64,000 bases of DNA from NCBI RefSeq assembly GCF_026262625.1, contig NZ_SHNN01000007.1, positions 58,434 through 122,433 of the forward strand, written 5' to 3'. Made by a program: the position numbers and the translations under genes. The stretch is from Candidatus Litorirhabdus singularis (GTDB lineage Bacteria > Pseudomonadota > Gammaproteobacteria > Pseudomonadales > Halieaceae). How positions within the stretch are numbered: the first letter of the stretch is position 1; each line of letters starts with the position of its first letter. Shown in pieces: positions 40,668 through 53,200 of this stretch. The notes below the pieces were generated by a model that saw only the letters and a program-made list of their open reading frames with translations, was not told the DNA's origin and did no database searches.

Positions 40668-41855
40668 CTGTCCATGGCGAAATACTAATTCTCCAATAGT
40701 ATCAGAAGGTTAGCTATTGCGGCTTTCGCCGACAGATATTACTCTCGGACAGCATGAAAGATGTCATTTACCTACTTTTTCAACTGCTCACCACCATCGC
40801 AAAGCTGCTTCGACCTAGTGGCGGTAAAACTCTCATCGCTGAGAACCTACTTCTAAAGCAGCAGCTGATAATTCACAGTAGAACCAGACAAAGAGCACCC
40901 AACCTATCAACACAGGATCGTGCGATACTCGGCTTTTGGTCGTTGTTTCTGAACCCTAAACGTATTGTCAGAGCGGCCATTATAATCAAGCCATCTACCC
41001 TCCTCCGCTTTCACAACGCACTGAAAAAGCGAAAATACCGACTACTGTATTCACCAGACGGTGAGCATAAGCCTGGACCCAAGGGACCGTCAGCCGAAGT
41101 CATCAATGCCATCGTCGAGATGAAGCAACGCAACCCACGATTCGGCTGCCCCAGAATTGCACAGCAGATTAACCGCGCTTTCGGTCTTGAGTTGGACAAG
41201 GACACAGTTCGCAGGGTGCTCGCTGTTCATTTAAAACCAGATCCCAACAATCGTGGACCGTCCTGGCTTACAACTATCGGAAACGCCAAAGACAGCTTGT
41301 GGAGCCTTGATCTATTCCGCTGCGAATCCATAGTGCTGAAAAGTCACTGGGTAATGGTCGTGATGGACCAGTACACCCGCAGGATCATCGGCTTTGGTGT
41401 GCATGCTGGTAATGTTGATGGACCCGCTCTTTGCCGCATGTTCAATGAAGCAACATCTGGACACGACTGGCCAAAAAATCTCAGCTCGGATAATGATCCG
41501 CTTTTTCAATATCACCGATGGAAAGCCAACCTTCGCGTACTTGATATTGATGAAATCAAATCGCTGCCACATGTGCCCATGTCTCATCCATTTGTGGAAA
41601 GACTGATTGGTAGCGTTCGGCGAGAGTTACTTGATCAGACCTTATTCTGGACAGCGACTGACCTGGAGAACAAGCTGCAGGAATATCAGTGCTATTACAA
41701 CGAGAAACGGACTCATTCTGGGCGGCAAGGTGCGACACCCATAGAATCAGCGGGCAATAAGGTCGTCGACATCAACGACTACCGATGGGAAAAGCATTGC
41801 CGCGGTTTGTTTGAGCTACCAGTAGCGGCCTGAAATACGAATTCGCCAGGGACAG
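40668..41855 (+). mobile_element. Insertion sequence with DDE transposase
   Basis: A 1,188-bp element. Terminal inverted repeats: left CTGTCCATGGCGAAAT, right (reverse complement of the bases ending at 41855) CTGTCCCTGGCGAATT. No target duplication is recognised, perhaps because of the deletion that removed the hipA 5' part. The relic at 9052 is a second, decayed copy. Confidence 0.85.
40754..41833 (+). CDS. DDE transposase, rve/integrase-core family
   Basis: A 359-residue transposase with an N-terminal helical DNA-binding region, IS3/IS481-style NPRFGCPRIAQQINRAFG near residue 126, and an rve catalytic core: Asp in WSLDLF (near 184), Asp in SSDNDPLF (near 248) and Glu in PFVERLIG (near 283). 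All catalytic residues are present. Length is usual for a one-gene IS of this type. IS family assignment beyond the rve core is not secure. Confidence 0.93.
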   Translation: MKDVIYLLFQLLTTIAKLLRPSGGKTLIAENLLLKQQLIIHSRTRQRAPNLSTQDRAILGFWSLFLNPKRIVRAAIIIKPSTLLRFHNALKKRKYRLLYSPDGEHKPGPKGPSAEVINAIVEMKQRNPRFGCPRIAQQINRAFGLELDKDTVRRVLAVHLKPDPNNRGPSWLTTIGNAKDSLWSLDLFRCESIVLKSHWVMVVMDQYTRRIIGFGVHAGNVDGPALCRMFNEATSGHDWPKNLSSDNDPLFQYHRWKANLRVLDIDEIKSLPHVPMSHPFVERLIGSVRRELLDQTLFWTATDLENKLQEYQCYYNEKRTHSGRQGATPIESAGNKVVDINDYRWEKHCRGLFELPVAA

Positions 41856-41870
41856 GAGGATGGAGACAAA

Positions 41871-42422
41871 GTGCATATGCAGTCACTCTGCGGGATGGCG
41901 CACTTCGACTTCAATGATTCAGGTGCTTACTCCTATGAGCAGGCCATCGGGGTAATGAGAGATCTAAAGCTCTCTGCGCCCGAGATGGAGCAGTTTTTTC
42001 GCAGAATGGTTTTTAATGTTGTCGCCAGAAACCAGGATGATCACACAAAAAACATTAGCTTCCTGATGGACCGCAAGGGCCAATGGTCACTGTCGCCCGC
42101 TTACGATATTACCTACTGCAATGGTGCAGGCTGGACCAGCAAACACCAGATGACCGTCAATGGGAAAACAGACAACTTTGAAATGGCTGACCTGTTGCGC
42201 GTGGCCGAACATGCTGACATCAAACCGTCAAAGGCAGCCAAAATCATTTCCACTGTGATAGATACCGTCAAGCGATGGCCTGAGTTCGCCGAACAGGCCG
42301 GTGTCCCCGAAAACAAACCGGTTCTTGATCCCAAAACCAGCAAGCCCTTTGTGCCTGAGCACGACCCGGACGTTCCCACATGGGCTGAATCGATACAGAG
42401 ATTTCATCGCCTTGAACTATAG
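41871..42422 (+). pseudogene. 5'-truncated hipA (HipA kinase C-lobe)
   Basis: A frame of 183 codons holds only the C-terminal lobe of a HipA-type kinase: MQSLCGMAHFDFN, the catalytic loop NVVARNQDDHTKNIS (Asp-x-His-x-x-Asn) and the Mg-binding SPAYDITY. Full-length HipA is about 420-440 residues; the N-lobe is missing and the IS right end is 16 bp upstream, so the IS truncated it. No hipB partner is nearby. The catalytic motifs are intact but the ATP-binding N-lobe is lost, so activity is unlikely. Confidence 0.88.
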
Positions 42423-42447
42423 TTCCGGCACCCGACGGCTGGTGGCA

Positions 42448-42468
42448 AAAAGGGGGCAGCCCCCTTTT
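42448..42468. terminator. Bidirectional terminator between hipA remnant and tpsB
   Basis: AAAAGGGGG-CAG-CCCCCTTTT, a perfect 9-bp stem with a 3-nt loop and T tracts on both sides. It overlaps the tpsB stop codon by two bases and ends transcription of both convergent genes. Confidence 0.85.
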
Positions 42469-44155
42469 AAAAGGCAACGGTCTCCAGATAGAAATGCAGT
42501 GACGGGTCATCTTCACCGTCATCGCGACTGAAGAGGGGCACCCCCAGGCTGAGCCTGCCGCGTAATCGCTCCGACAGATTGATAGTGATACCCCCTCCGA
42601 GACTGGTCAGGAAATCATCGCTGTTTGTTCCCTTGTTGTTACCCTTGTACGGAAAGACCCCGCCGTGATCAAGAAAGGTGAACAGCCGCCAGCGACCCGC
42701 AAAGGGGTCATTGCCGACAGCACTTTGCAAAAATGGCAACGGCAAGTCATATTCCATACTCAGGGTATAACCCTGGTCGCCCCGCAACAATCCCTCGTCA
42801 TAACCGCGCACCGTGTACGCACCACCAATCTGGAACTGTTCGGAGGAAGGCAACAGGTCATCCTGACTGGCCTGACCCGAGAAACGCACACTCATCGAGT
42901 GGCTGTTGGCAAAAAGGTGCAACCAGTTCGCTCTCAGGTTGTAGCGAAAATAGTCGTCGTTCTCGAGCAGGTCCTCACCATCGATAAACGTCAGCGTGTG
43001 CTGCATATACCACGATCCATTCGCCGTAAATGCCTGCACATCACCGCCAGCCGACAGTGTTTTTACCGTGGTATCAAACAGCTGCACGCCATCAAACTCG
43101 GTCGAAGATGATTTGTAATAATAGGTCGCAAAGCCATTCACGATCATATCGGGGTCGACAATAAACGGGTGCCTTATTTCCGCCCCGGCGTTCCAGGAAT
43201 CGCCTTCGACATTGAGGTCTTCCAGATCGCCATCGATGATCTCTATCGCTGAAATATCGTAGAGTAGCGACATGCGCGTACCCAGCGTATTAATCGGAAA
43301 ATCGTAAGCGGAAAAGCCGGACAGGGTCCCCTCTGCCGCATGAAAGCCCAGCGTAAACCGGTCGAGATAGCCCAGTAAGCCGTTATTGCTGTAGTTAAAA
43401 CCCACGCGGTACTCACCGATATCGTCCGTACCGGAGTTATCGGCAAAGAACAGGCCCTGCTGCCGCTTGGGCTCCTGCACCTGTATAAAGTAGTCCGTGG
43501 TGCCGACCGTTTCGCCGGGCTTGATCGTCGCTCGCAAGGCGACATTATTGATAATATTAAAGTCTGACAGTGATTCTTCCAGCTGATCCAGTTGCACCAA
43601 CTCACCCGGTCGATTCTGGATACGGGAAATAACCACGCTATCCCGGGTATAGGCATTACCCTCGACAACAATGCTGCCAACCCGCCCCTCAACCAACTGG
43701 ATTTTGACCACACCGCCCTTTACCGTTTGTGGCGGCAACAGGGCCTTCGCCGCCAGAAATCCTTTTTCCTTGTACAGCGCGTTGATCCGGTCCACTGCCT
43801 GAAACAACTCCGCCAGTGTTACCGTCTTGCCTTTCAGCGGGTCGAGAATTTGCGCCAGCTCAGCGCTGGACAGGATATCCGAGTCGCCAGTGACAAACTC
43901 CGTTACCGTGACTTTTACCGCCTCGCCACCCTCCGGGACGGGCTGATCCTTCATCTGCTCCTGATCGACAATGACAGGTTCGTCCTCCGCACTGCGGCGA
44001 CGTTCCAGCTCTTCCTGCAGCCGGCGTTCCTGCTCGCGCGCTTCCCGAATCTGCCGGGAACGCTCCAGTTCCGCAGCCTGGGCCCAGGAGCCACTGGAAT
44101 ACACCGTGAGAGTGGCCAGCACAAGGGCCAGCGAGGCAAAGGCTATTTTACTCAT
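42467..44155 (-). CDS. TpsB-type outer-membrane transporter (POTRA/Omp85)
   Basis: A 562-residue protein from ATG 44155, chosen because a signal peptide follows (IAFASLALVLATLTVYSSGS); an upstream in-frame start would overlap tpsA. A coiled-coil linker (residues 30-65), POTRA region (about 85-240, with KGGVVKIQLVEGRVGSIVVE), then a 16-stranded barrel with VRGYDEG near residue 445 (the conserved L6 motif) and a terminal Phe. This is the dedicated translocator of the giant exoprotein upstream; the pair is a two-partner-secretion system. Confidence 0.95.
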   Translation of the reverse strand: MSKIAFASLALVLATLTVYSSGSWAQAAELERSRQIREAREQERRLQEELERRRSAEDEPVIVDQEQMKDQPVPEGGEAVKVTVTEFVTGDSDILSSAELAQILDPLKGKTVTLAELFQAVDRINALYKEKGFLAAKALLPPQTVKGGVVKIQLVEGRVGSIVVEGNAYTRDSVVISRIQNRPGELVQLDQLEESLSDFNIINNVALRATIKPGETVGTTDYFIQVQEPKRQQGLFFADNSGTDDIGEYRVGFNYSNNGLLGYLDRFTLGFHAAEGTLSGFSAYDFPINTLGTRMSLLYDISAIEIIDGDLEDLNVEGDSWNAGAEIRHPFIVDPDMIVNGFATYYYKSSSTEFDGVQLFDTTVKTLSAGGDVQAFTANGSWYMQHTLTFIDGEDLLENDDYFRYNLRANWLHLFANSHSMSVRFSGQASQDDLLPSSEQFQIGGAYTVRGYDEGLLRGDQGYTLSMEYDLPLPFLQSAVGNDPFAGRWRLFTFLDHGGVFPYKGNNKGTNSDDFLTSLGGGITINLSERLRGRLSLGVPLFSRDDGEDDPSLHFYLETVAF

Positions 44156-44228
44156 TGTCTGATCCCACCCCGTAAGAAAATAGTGAACTCGACCGCCTCG
44201 TTGTTTGCAACATTGAACCGCCCCCAAA

Positions 44229-47200
44229 TCACTCACCCAGATTCACCAGGTTGTCTTCGTTGTAGTTGATCAGCTCAAGCGTTGAACGTTGTCTGTGCGC
44301 AAGGGCATCGTCCTTCAGCATATAGCTCTGCAGCAGGCTGATATTCCGTTGCAGTATTTCATTGGTGGCTTCGGGAACCTTGAGGTTGTTTGCTACAACG
44401 CGATCAAGGCTGTTAGACCCACTGTACGAATTAATAATGTATTCGGGGTCATAAAATATGACTCTGCCTGTTGTTGTCGCCCTGCGATCGGCAAACAACT
44501 CCAGATCAAGAGGGCCTTTGCCAGAGACCTGCAATGTTGTTTCAGGGTAGATTCTGGGCTCCGTATTATCGATGACCACGGAATGCAACGGTGTTTTTAT
44601 CTCCGCTTTGCTGCCCACCTGAACACCCCGGAACTTGATCTGATTACCACTGAGCTCAAGGTTCATCCGGTCTACCGCGACATCATCCGCAAGTACCTTG
44701 CCATTTTGACTGGCGAACATGGACAGCGTGTCACCCATACCACCATTGTTACCGACACTGGTAAGGCGCAGCACACCTGTTGGCTCGGTATGCGTCAGGG
44801 ATGCAACACGACTATGGTCAGCCTTCAGCGCCAGTGACTGCGCCACAGCAAGTTCTTCCACGGTCACATGGCCACCCTGGCGCAGGCTGGCCAGCGATAC
44901 CGAATTGCCAGTGACGTCTCTCAGCCCGACATCGCCAGATTTGCTCTCAAGCTCGACATGAGTCTTCGCCAGCACACGATCGACAAGAATATCGCCGTCG
45001 ATCGTCGCTTTCACTCCGCCCTCTCGACTCTCAATCACATCGCCTGTATAGCCCCCCTGCTCTCCTGTCACTTCAAGGAGGATGTCATACTGCGCCAGCA
45101 GGCTCTCGACTGCCGCGTTGCCTCCTGTCACCCGAACGTCAACGCCGCCCTGCAGGCTTTCAATACTGCCTGCTGTCAGCCCTGTGGCAGAACTCACATG
45201 GATATCATTGACCGCGGTTATCTGCTCAACCCTCAGCACATCAACTTCCAGGGCATTGGGCGTATCAACGATGCCGTCCTCGGTGACCGACGCATTGCCG
45301 ACACCCCCGGCGCGAATGCTCACACTGCTGTTGTCCGCTAAAGCGGTAATGTCAGTGCGGGTGTCGCCGCCGTCAAGCACACGGCCGCCGGTTCGAATAT
45401 CGATCGCCCCGGGCCCTGCGTAACCAGAGTAAAGACCGGTCACTATCGCATCCCCATCCAGGTCCATGACAAGCCGTCCCAGACCGGCATTCATCCAGCC
45501 GCCATCTTCTACCCGCAGTGCCGTGCCCGTGACCTGTAAATCCCCGAGCTGGCCAGTGACAGAACCGGTACTGGTAATGATTGCCTCACCGTCCGCCAAC
45601 AGACTGATATTGGCCAGCCCTGTCACCGCATCTGAAATCCTGTAGCCATAAGCCGCTGCCAGACTGACTTCGTCAGCGGAATCGATGCGACCAAAGTTGC
45701 CAGTGCTATTGGGTACGCGCAGGTAGATGCCGCCGGTATTGGATGTGGCGACCACCTCACCCTCAGCGCTGTTCAGTACATCGAGGGCATTATCATCGGC
45801 CCCCACAGCATTACCGGCAGTCAGGGTGATATTTTCCGCGCGGACATTCAGTGCATCGTCACTAAAGGCATCAACAATGGAGTCATTGGATTCCAGTGTG
45901 ATATTGCTGCGCGAATACAGCGTGTCGATGTAAAAATCCCCGTCGACGTTAGTCAGGTAGATATCATCTCGCGCACGCGCAGTCACCGGCGCGCCCTCTT
46001 CCAGCCGCAGTATCATGGCCTTGTCGACTGACCCGATAGCCCCATGGGCCGCTTCCAGAATGGTGCGCTTACCGACGATGTTTTCAAACAGTGTGCCGAT
46101 GGATGAATTGCCGTTAATCAGGCCCCCGGCCACTTTCACCCGGATCTCGTTGGCGGCCACGATACGATCCAGAGCCAGGTCGCCTTCCGACCCCAGGTAG
46201 ACATCCCCGTCACTGCCGTTTTCGCCGGCGGCTACTGCCGAAACGCTACCACCGTCCAATTGGCCGACATCCACGTCGTCGCGCTGATTGATGGTCAAAT
46301 AATCCGTGTACACGTCGACATCACCGCGTTCAGCGGCGGCCAGCGCCGCTTTTTCTTCCACGGTGAAGTCCAGCGCATCGTTGCGGCTGAGATCAACCAG
46401 AACCGGCCTGACATTACCGATATCCTGCCCCGCCTCCAGGGTCACATTCCGGCCGATCACATTCGGCTCTTCAACCACAGCGACGGTATCCGTCAGCTCC
46501 TTCAACAAGCTGGAAGACAGGGTTACCGCCAACTGGAAATCAGACCAGTGCGAACCCTCGGTGCGGTTGTCGATTTCGCTCTCAGCAGCCTCGTAGCGGA
46601 AGTCGTCTTCGAAAATAGAGGCCACATTCCCCTGCACAGCATTGTCACTGGACGGGTCATACAGGCGTGCATGCTGCGCGTGGTACTCACTCGTTCTTTC
46701 GTCTATATAACCCTGAACCAGGGCATCAACTTCGTCCGGCGTATTAGGCACACCGTTGCGGTCGTTGTCGCGCAATGCCAGCTGATCCCGTAACACGTTT
46801 TCCTGATCTGTCGACAAGGCAACCTGATACTTCGAATCATAGCTGCTGCTGTTCAATGCGTTCTTGTACGCGGCATAATTGATCTCGCTGGTCAGGTTGC
46901 CCTCTGCATCGAGAACCTTGAAGGCATCGTCAGTAATCGCAATACCCGCCTGCTCCCCACGGGTCTCCCAATAACGTCGGTATTCGGCCGTCACACTGTC
47001 TTCGAGAATTTCTATTTCCCGGATATCTTTTGCATCGGCACTGTCACCGCGCAGTCCAATATCATCCCACAGGGCCACCAGCTCATCGATTGCCCGGGTG
47101 TCGGTACGCTCCACCTGGTTATTGTCGATGATGGCGCCGGGGGTTTTCAGACTCACATCGCCGGCGAGAGATTCAACGCTCACCACCATCAGGTGGCCAT

Positions 47201-50200
47201 CTTCGTTCCCTGCAGAGGCGTGGTTCTCTATATCGATACTGTTACGCGCCAATGCCTCAAGACCGGTATCAGCCAGCTTGAGCAGGTCAGTGGTATAACC
47301 CGTCTCGATATTCAGGGTACGCTCAGTGCCGATACCCCCATTGCGGGAAATCAGTGCAACGCGATCGCCCTTGATATCAGCACCAAAGCCGGCTCCGACA
47401 CCCGTGCCGTTGATATTGCCATCAACATTCAGCAGTACACGGCCACTGCCTGTTGCGACTTTCACGACATCCATATCACCGGTCGCCTGATGGATATTAA
47501 TATCACCCATCTGCGTTATTGCCGAGAACGTGTCCTGCAGGCCAACGACGTCAATGGCCTGCTCCATGCTGCCTATACCGGTTGCCGCTGCAAAACCAAT
47601 GCTATTGCCCTGCACCGTCGCAAAGTCGGTAATTTGCTGAATGCTGCCATCGCGACTGGTAATGGACGTGTCACCGTTGCGGTTGTAGACACCGCCGGCG
47701 ATCAAAACATCACCACTGGAAGCGATGTTAACGATGCCATTATCGTGGCCGATATATTCAATACTAATGGGGTTGCCCGCATTAATATTGTAGGTGTCTA
47801 CGGTTTTACTGCCTGTCGTTACAATAAATTCCTGATAGTGATCTGCATTGGCGCAGAGTGTCCACCAGTTACAATCCGCCCAACTCCTGCCTTCAGCAAC
47901 CGACAGGGACAGTAACTCAGTGTCAGATTTCGTTTCGATGCCCTGAGTATTATAACTGGCGGTACCCGCCACCTTGAGGTACTCACCCTTCGACAGCGGG
48001 TCGTCAGACAGGTTGCGGTAGTTGATAAGCGTGGATGCCAGTATCTGGGCTGTACCCAGTGCATCAACATTAAACCAACTGTTGTTGTGGTACAGATACG
48101 TCTTCTGCTCGCCAACATCCGTACCCTTGGTCATGCTGTACTGCAAATGACCGGAGCCCAAGTAAGCGTCCGGGTCAAACATCAGCTGCTGCGATCGATC
48201 TGCGCCGTTACGGGTAAAAATGGTGGTATTCAACTTCGGACTGCCGTCCGCATTCAGGCCTTCCACATTGGTGATGCTGATCTTCCCTTCAACACCCTGG
48301 CCGGCATCCAGCGCATTCAAATACAGTGCTTTGGTGGTCCGGTTATCAACCTGAATTTCACCGTAACCATCCAGCACCCGCAGACGACCCTCGCCCGCTA
48401 CAGCGTTACCGTTGGTATTAAACACCTGGCCGAAAATCTGTATATAGCCGCCTTTAACCTCGACACCACCCAGTTCCAGGCGATCATCTTTAGCGTTGTA
48501 CTCGACAGAAATTTGCTCCCACTCCCCGGATGCGGCTGCATCAAGCCCCGTCACAGAGGCACCAGTGACGTGGAAGTACTCAGCGCCAGGTTCTGCCTTC
48601 TGGGCATCAGTTAGCGCCGCATAGTAATCACGTGCCTGAGTAAACGTCTGTAATCCCGGTACGGTGGGCACATCGACCTGGGCACCTTCCGAAATGACCA
48701 CACCCCACTCAGGAATGCCACTTTGCACCGTGCCGTTAATATTGAGGTAACGCGCTGCAAGGAGAACACTGCCATTGGCGACGATGCCACTGCCGCTGCC
48801 TTCAGCGGTATTTTTGGAAATGTTCGCCAACGTATTGCTAGCAGAATCAGCGTCTGTAAAAGTTAAAGGCTCCCCGCCTACTATATGGCTGAAAGCGTCC
48901 GTATAACTTTGTATGAAATCGCCATTTCTGGTCTTGATTTCAACCGTCGCGCCGCTGACCAGCGTATTCTCTTCCAGACGGATATTGCCGCCCGCGCTCT
49001 TGACCTTGATAGAGCCTCGAGAGTTACTGATGTGCGTCAGTTCGTTAACAGACTCGCCCGCAACCACAATAATGTCCGGCCCGATATTCGCATACGGGGG
49101 GTATTCCCCACTGGCCAGCGAATCAGCCGCTCGTTGAATATTGGACGCATCCAGTGGATCGTAAGTACTGGTGACTTCTATATTCGGCGCGGTGCTGCCC
49201 TCGGCCGTCAACAGGGTATTGAAATTGGCGGTGTTCGTGTTACTGATTGCATTGACAGCCGCGTTATCAACCACATCAACATTGTTGAAAAAGACCTTGC
49301 CGCCGGCAGTACTGGGAATAATCAGATCATGCAGTTTGAGGAAATTATTACTCCGGTTGGTGATTTTAATTTCCGCGTCACCCGGTGCCGACAACGCTCC
49401 CACGCCGCCGAAGCTATCCCCTTTGACATAGATATTGCCCAACTGTGCGACGGTATCTTCAATGACCACCACATCGATCAGGGGGCCGGCTGTCTTGTCG
49501 ACATAGGTACCATTGGCGATGGCCGCTTCGATCGCTGCAATCTCGGCATTCGTGGTAGTGACCCGGCCCTCGAGTGTGACAAGGTCCGCCTCTACACCTG
49601 CAATCTGGCCATTGAGGTTAACAATTTCAGTGTTGTTCGTACTGATGATGCCTTCGTTGGTAGAAATCGCGCCATTTTTCGTGGTTATCTCACCATTCTT
49701 GGTATTGATCTGGTTGGTGTATGCCGCATAGTCAGTCGCATAATCTGTATCGTTCGGATCAAGAGCTGCCCTGGCAATCGTCAGGACAGTGACCTCGCCC
49801 GCAAGCGTATCTACGTCAGTTTGCAAACCCTCATTCTGCGTGACCAAACCCGCGTTCGCCTGTTCGTAGACTGTTCGGTCCCCTTCAAAGTCAGTTTTGT
49901 CGCTGGTATAGGTCGCCTCTATTTCAGGGCTGGCAGCGATAAAATCCCTCTTTTGCTGCAGCTCTGTCTTCTGGGAGCCACTGAAGCCACCCTGGTCATC
50001 CGCTGCAACATAGCCCAGCTCTACCAGTTTGTGCTCAAGGAACTCAATTTCTGCCTCGTACGCCGCCACGGCGAGTGCACCTTCTGTGTTCTGCCCATTG
50101 GTATCATATTCTGCGATCAGGTCTTTCAGGGCATCGATACGCGCCTGGATGTCGCCAAAGAGGCTAATCTGCTCCGCTGTACCCAAACGAATGCCCTCGT

Positions 50201-53200
50201 CCAGATCGTAGGTCACCTCACCATTGATCCAGCGGGTGATGTCGCCATTTTCGTCAATTTCAAGCTCCAGCCTGGATTGAATACCCACCCTTGCACTGCC
50301 ATCGACAGTGACATTAGTGGAAGACACCTCAACTTCTGAACCGCCGTGGCGATCAAAGGACACCTCCTCCGCACCAAAGATGCCACCAATACCATTCACA
50401 ATGGCCGCCAGTGTCTCGCTGTAAATATCCTTGCCAATACCCACGCCTGACAATGTGGTATTACCCCGGGTAGCGGTCATGAACAAATGACGCGCCGCAG
50501 CCACGTCAGCACCCGCGACGGCCCCCGCCGGTCCCGCCACGTGAATGTTGTTGCTGGTATTGACGTAGGTGTCGGCCACGGGGTCATGCAGCAGTGGTAA
50601 CGCCGAGTTATTCCACAGATCTGTGCGCGCCGCGACGTGAATGTTGCTCTCTTCGCTGGCGCTATTCATGCCCGCGCCAAGGTGTAAATCCCGCAGCGCT
50701 ACAATTGTGGCGCCCGCTTCAACATTGATGCTGTTGTTCGCGCCAAACCGTGATACCGCGTCACCGAAGGGTTCACCGGCCAGGCCAAAAACATCCACGG
50801 CAGTTGTGGTGGAAATATCGGCATCGGCTTTGGCTCCCATGCCGATGTCACCCAGCGCCATGAGCTCCGATCCCGCGCCAATATTCACCGTGGCGTGGTT
50901 AGTGAGGGCACTTATCGTTGACCGGGCTTTTGCCAGGGCGATTGCACCGCCGGCGTTCATTCTCACCTTGTCGGCAGCGGTCACCTTGTTCTGTGCATCA
51001 AAGGCGAACATGCCAGGATTTTTGCGATCGCCCAGCTGCGTAATCTCCGTGCCATCACCAACCGAGGTGGTGGTGAAATTTCTGATGCTTGTGGTGCTGC
51101 TTGCGGCGGGCAGATCCAGCAGACCACCGGAACCGGAATTCACCGTCCAGCCTCCGGACGTTTTGGTAACCTCGCTGCCAGCGTCCACATCTACAGCCGT
51201 CGCGCCTACGGTCAGGCCGTCGCCAAAGCCCGCTTCCACGGTGGCGTCACTGACATTGCTGGCAGTCGCGCCACTGGCGCCCACGAGAGAGGCATTGGTA
51301 CTGTCAACCTGAGCGTTAAATTTCGAATGGTGCTGCGCTGCAATAGCGATAGCCTCTACATTGATTGCCTTACCTGCGGTGCCATCGGCAATATAGGCTT
51401 TGGTAATACTGCTCGTCTTCGTGTCGGCCTCTGAGGCAGAGCCGGACACCATGCCACCCGAACCGGCAATGGACTGAGCCTGATTGTCGTCTGTACTGTC
51501 GGCAGCAATGCTTACATTACCGCCAGAAATCACCGCATTGTCGTCTACATGTGCCAACACTACCGTGTTGGACTCTGCACTTGCCTCATTGAACCCGGCC
51601 GCAAGAAGCCCTCCTACATTGACACCGGTCACGTAGACACTCTGTCGACTGTCGTTATCAGCCCCAACCATCAAATCGTTCAGGATAGACACCGTACTGC
51701 CGGAGCCCAGGTAGCTATCCATGTTGATAATGCTTTTCGCATCGCCGGATGTCGCATTCAGGCCCACCAGCAAACCACCACCGGCTCCCACCGATTTCGC
51801 CCTGACAGAATTACTGGCGCCATTGCGAGCATGACGCGCATTAATACTCAGGGTATTTGCGCTGATGATATTGCTCACACCGGTGTAGGCCTTGATGGTT
51901 TGGCTGGAATCCGCATCAGCCACAGAGGCACCGACTTTAATACCACCGGCAACGCTGACGCCGATACTCTCGGCGTCTACTTCGGGCGTGCTACTGGCCG
52001 ACAATCTCATCGCATCAGAGACAGTCACCTCAGCTCTGTTCCCGGTTTTAGCGGTGATGTCACTGTCATCGCGGGCAATGGCCACTGCACCGGATGCGGC
52101 AAAGGTCGTACCGGCGGCCCCGGCGATTGTTTTCGCTTTCACCAGCCCTGAGCTGTCAGCGTCAATGAAGACATTGTCGACATTGCTGACCACTGAACTG
52201 TCATCGCCAAGCGAGGCTTCAACAGTGCCATCACGACCCGATCGCGACAGGGAGGCACCGACAGCGCCTGCGCCCGCCGCTGCTCCTACCGCCTCGGTGC
52301 GAATGTCATCATCCTGTTCCGCCATGATGCGCACGGTGTGTGTATCGGATACCGTGACATTACTGCCTGTTGTTGCCCTGGCTGTGTTGTCTGTATCCAC
52401 GTAAGCCACGGCCGCACCAATTCCCACCAGACCTGCCGCGCCGCCAAAGGCAATAACGCGGGTGTCTTCATCGGTTTTTTGAGTATTTTTGGCGGCGATA
52501 GTCAGCATATTCCCGCCGCTCAGGTTCGCATCCTCAGCCACCGCCGCCTCGGTAGTATTGGTGATAGTGGTGACACCCACAGCACCGCCTACACCGACAG
52601 AACCCACGGCAGCACCGCCGGTTTTTGTCGTTGCTGTGGTGTAATCGGTGGACTTGATCGCAAGCGTATTGCCTGCATCCAGCGTGGCACCGACACCCAC
52701 AGAAGCGATTGTTCTGTCATTGGTGGAAACGGTTGCATTCATATCCGATGACACGCCCAGGCTGCTGGTACGCGCTGCAATATCCGACTCGGTGTCTTTA
52801 AGGTAGACAGAGTCGCCCATAGCGCCGGTTGTCTTGTCTTCGGTCATTTTTTCATCGGCGTATGAGGCCGTTTCGTTGTTCTCCCCAACACTATTCTGGG
52901 CGTCCTCATCAAGCGCGGCGCCAATCACCGTAATACTGGTTGCGCCGCCAACGCCAACAGCACCGCCTGCTGCCGCAATCGTAAAGGAGTCGACATTTTT
53001 ATCCGCCTCCGCTGCCACAGAAATATCCCCTGCGGCTTGCAACATGGAACCATCCCCCACCAGAGCGCCCACGGAATTGCGCACAATATTGATATCAGCA
53101 GTCGCACCAACCCCGACGCCACCGGCCGCAGCCGAGCCACCAATACCATCGAGTTCAACGGTGTTTTTCCCCTCTACGGAAATAGACTGTGTGGTCTTGT

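Noticed and set aside
40478..40753. 5' part of hipA to the left of the IS
   Set aside because: No HipA-like codons were found on the left flank, so the IS event involved a deletion rather than a simple interruption.
6207..42422. Clear attL/attR pair for the integrase using the 3' end of the tRNA
   Set aside because: I looked for a second copy of the T-arm/acceptor end (TTCAAGTCCTTCCGGGCCCA) and saw none in the window; the site may lie outside it or the element may be decayed.
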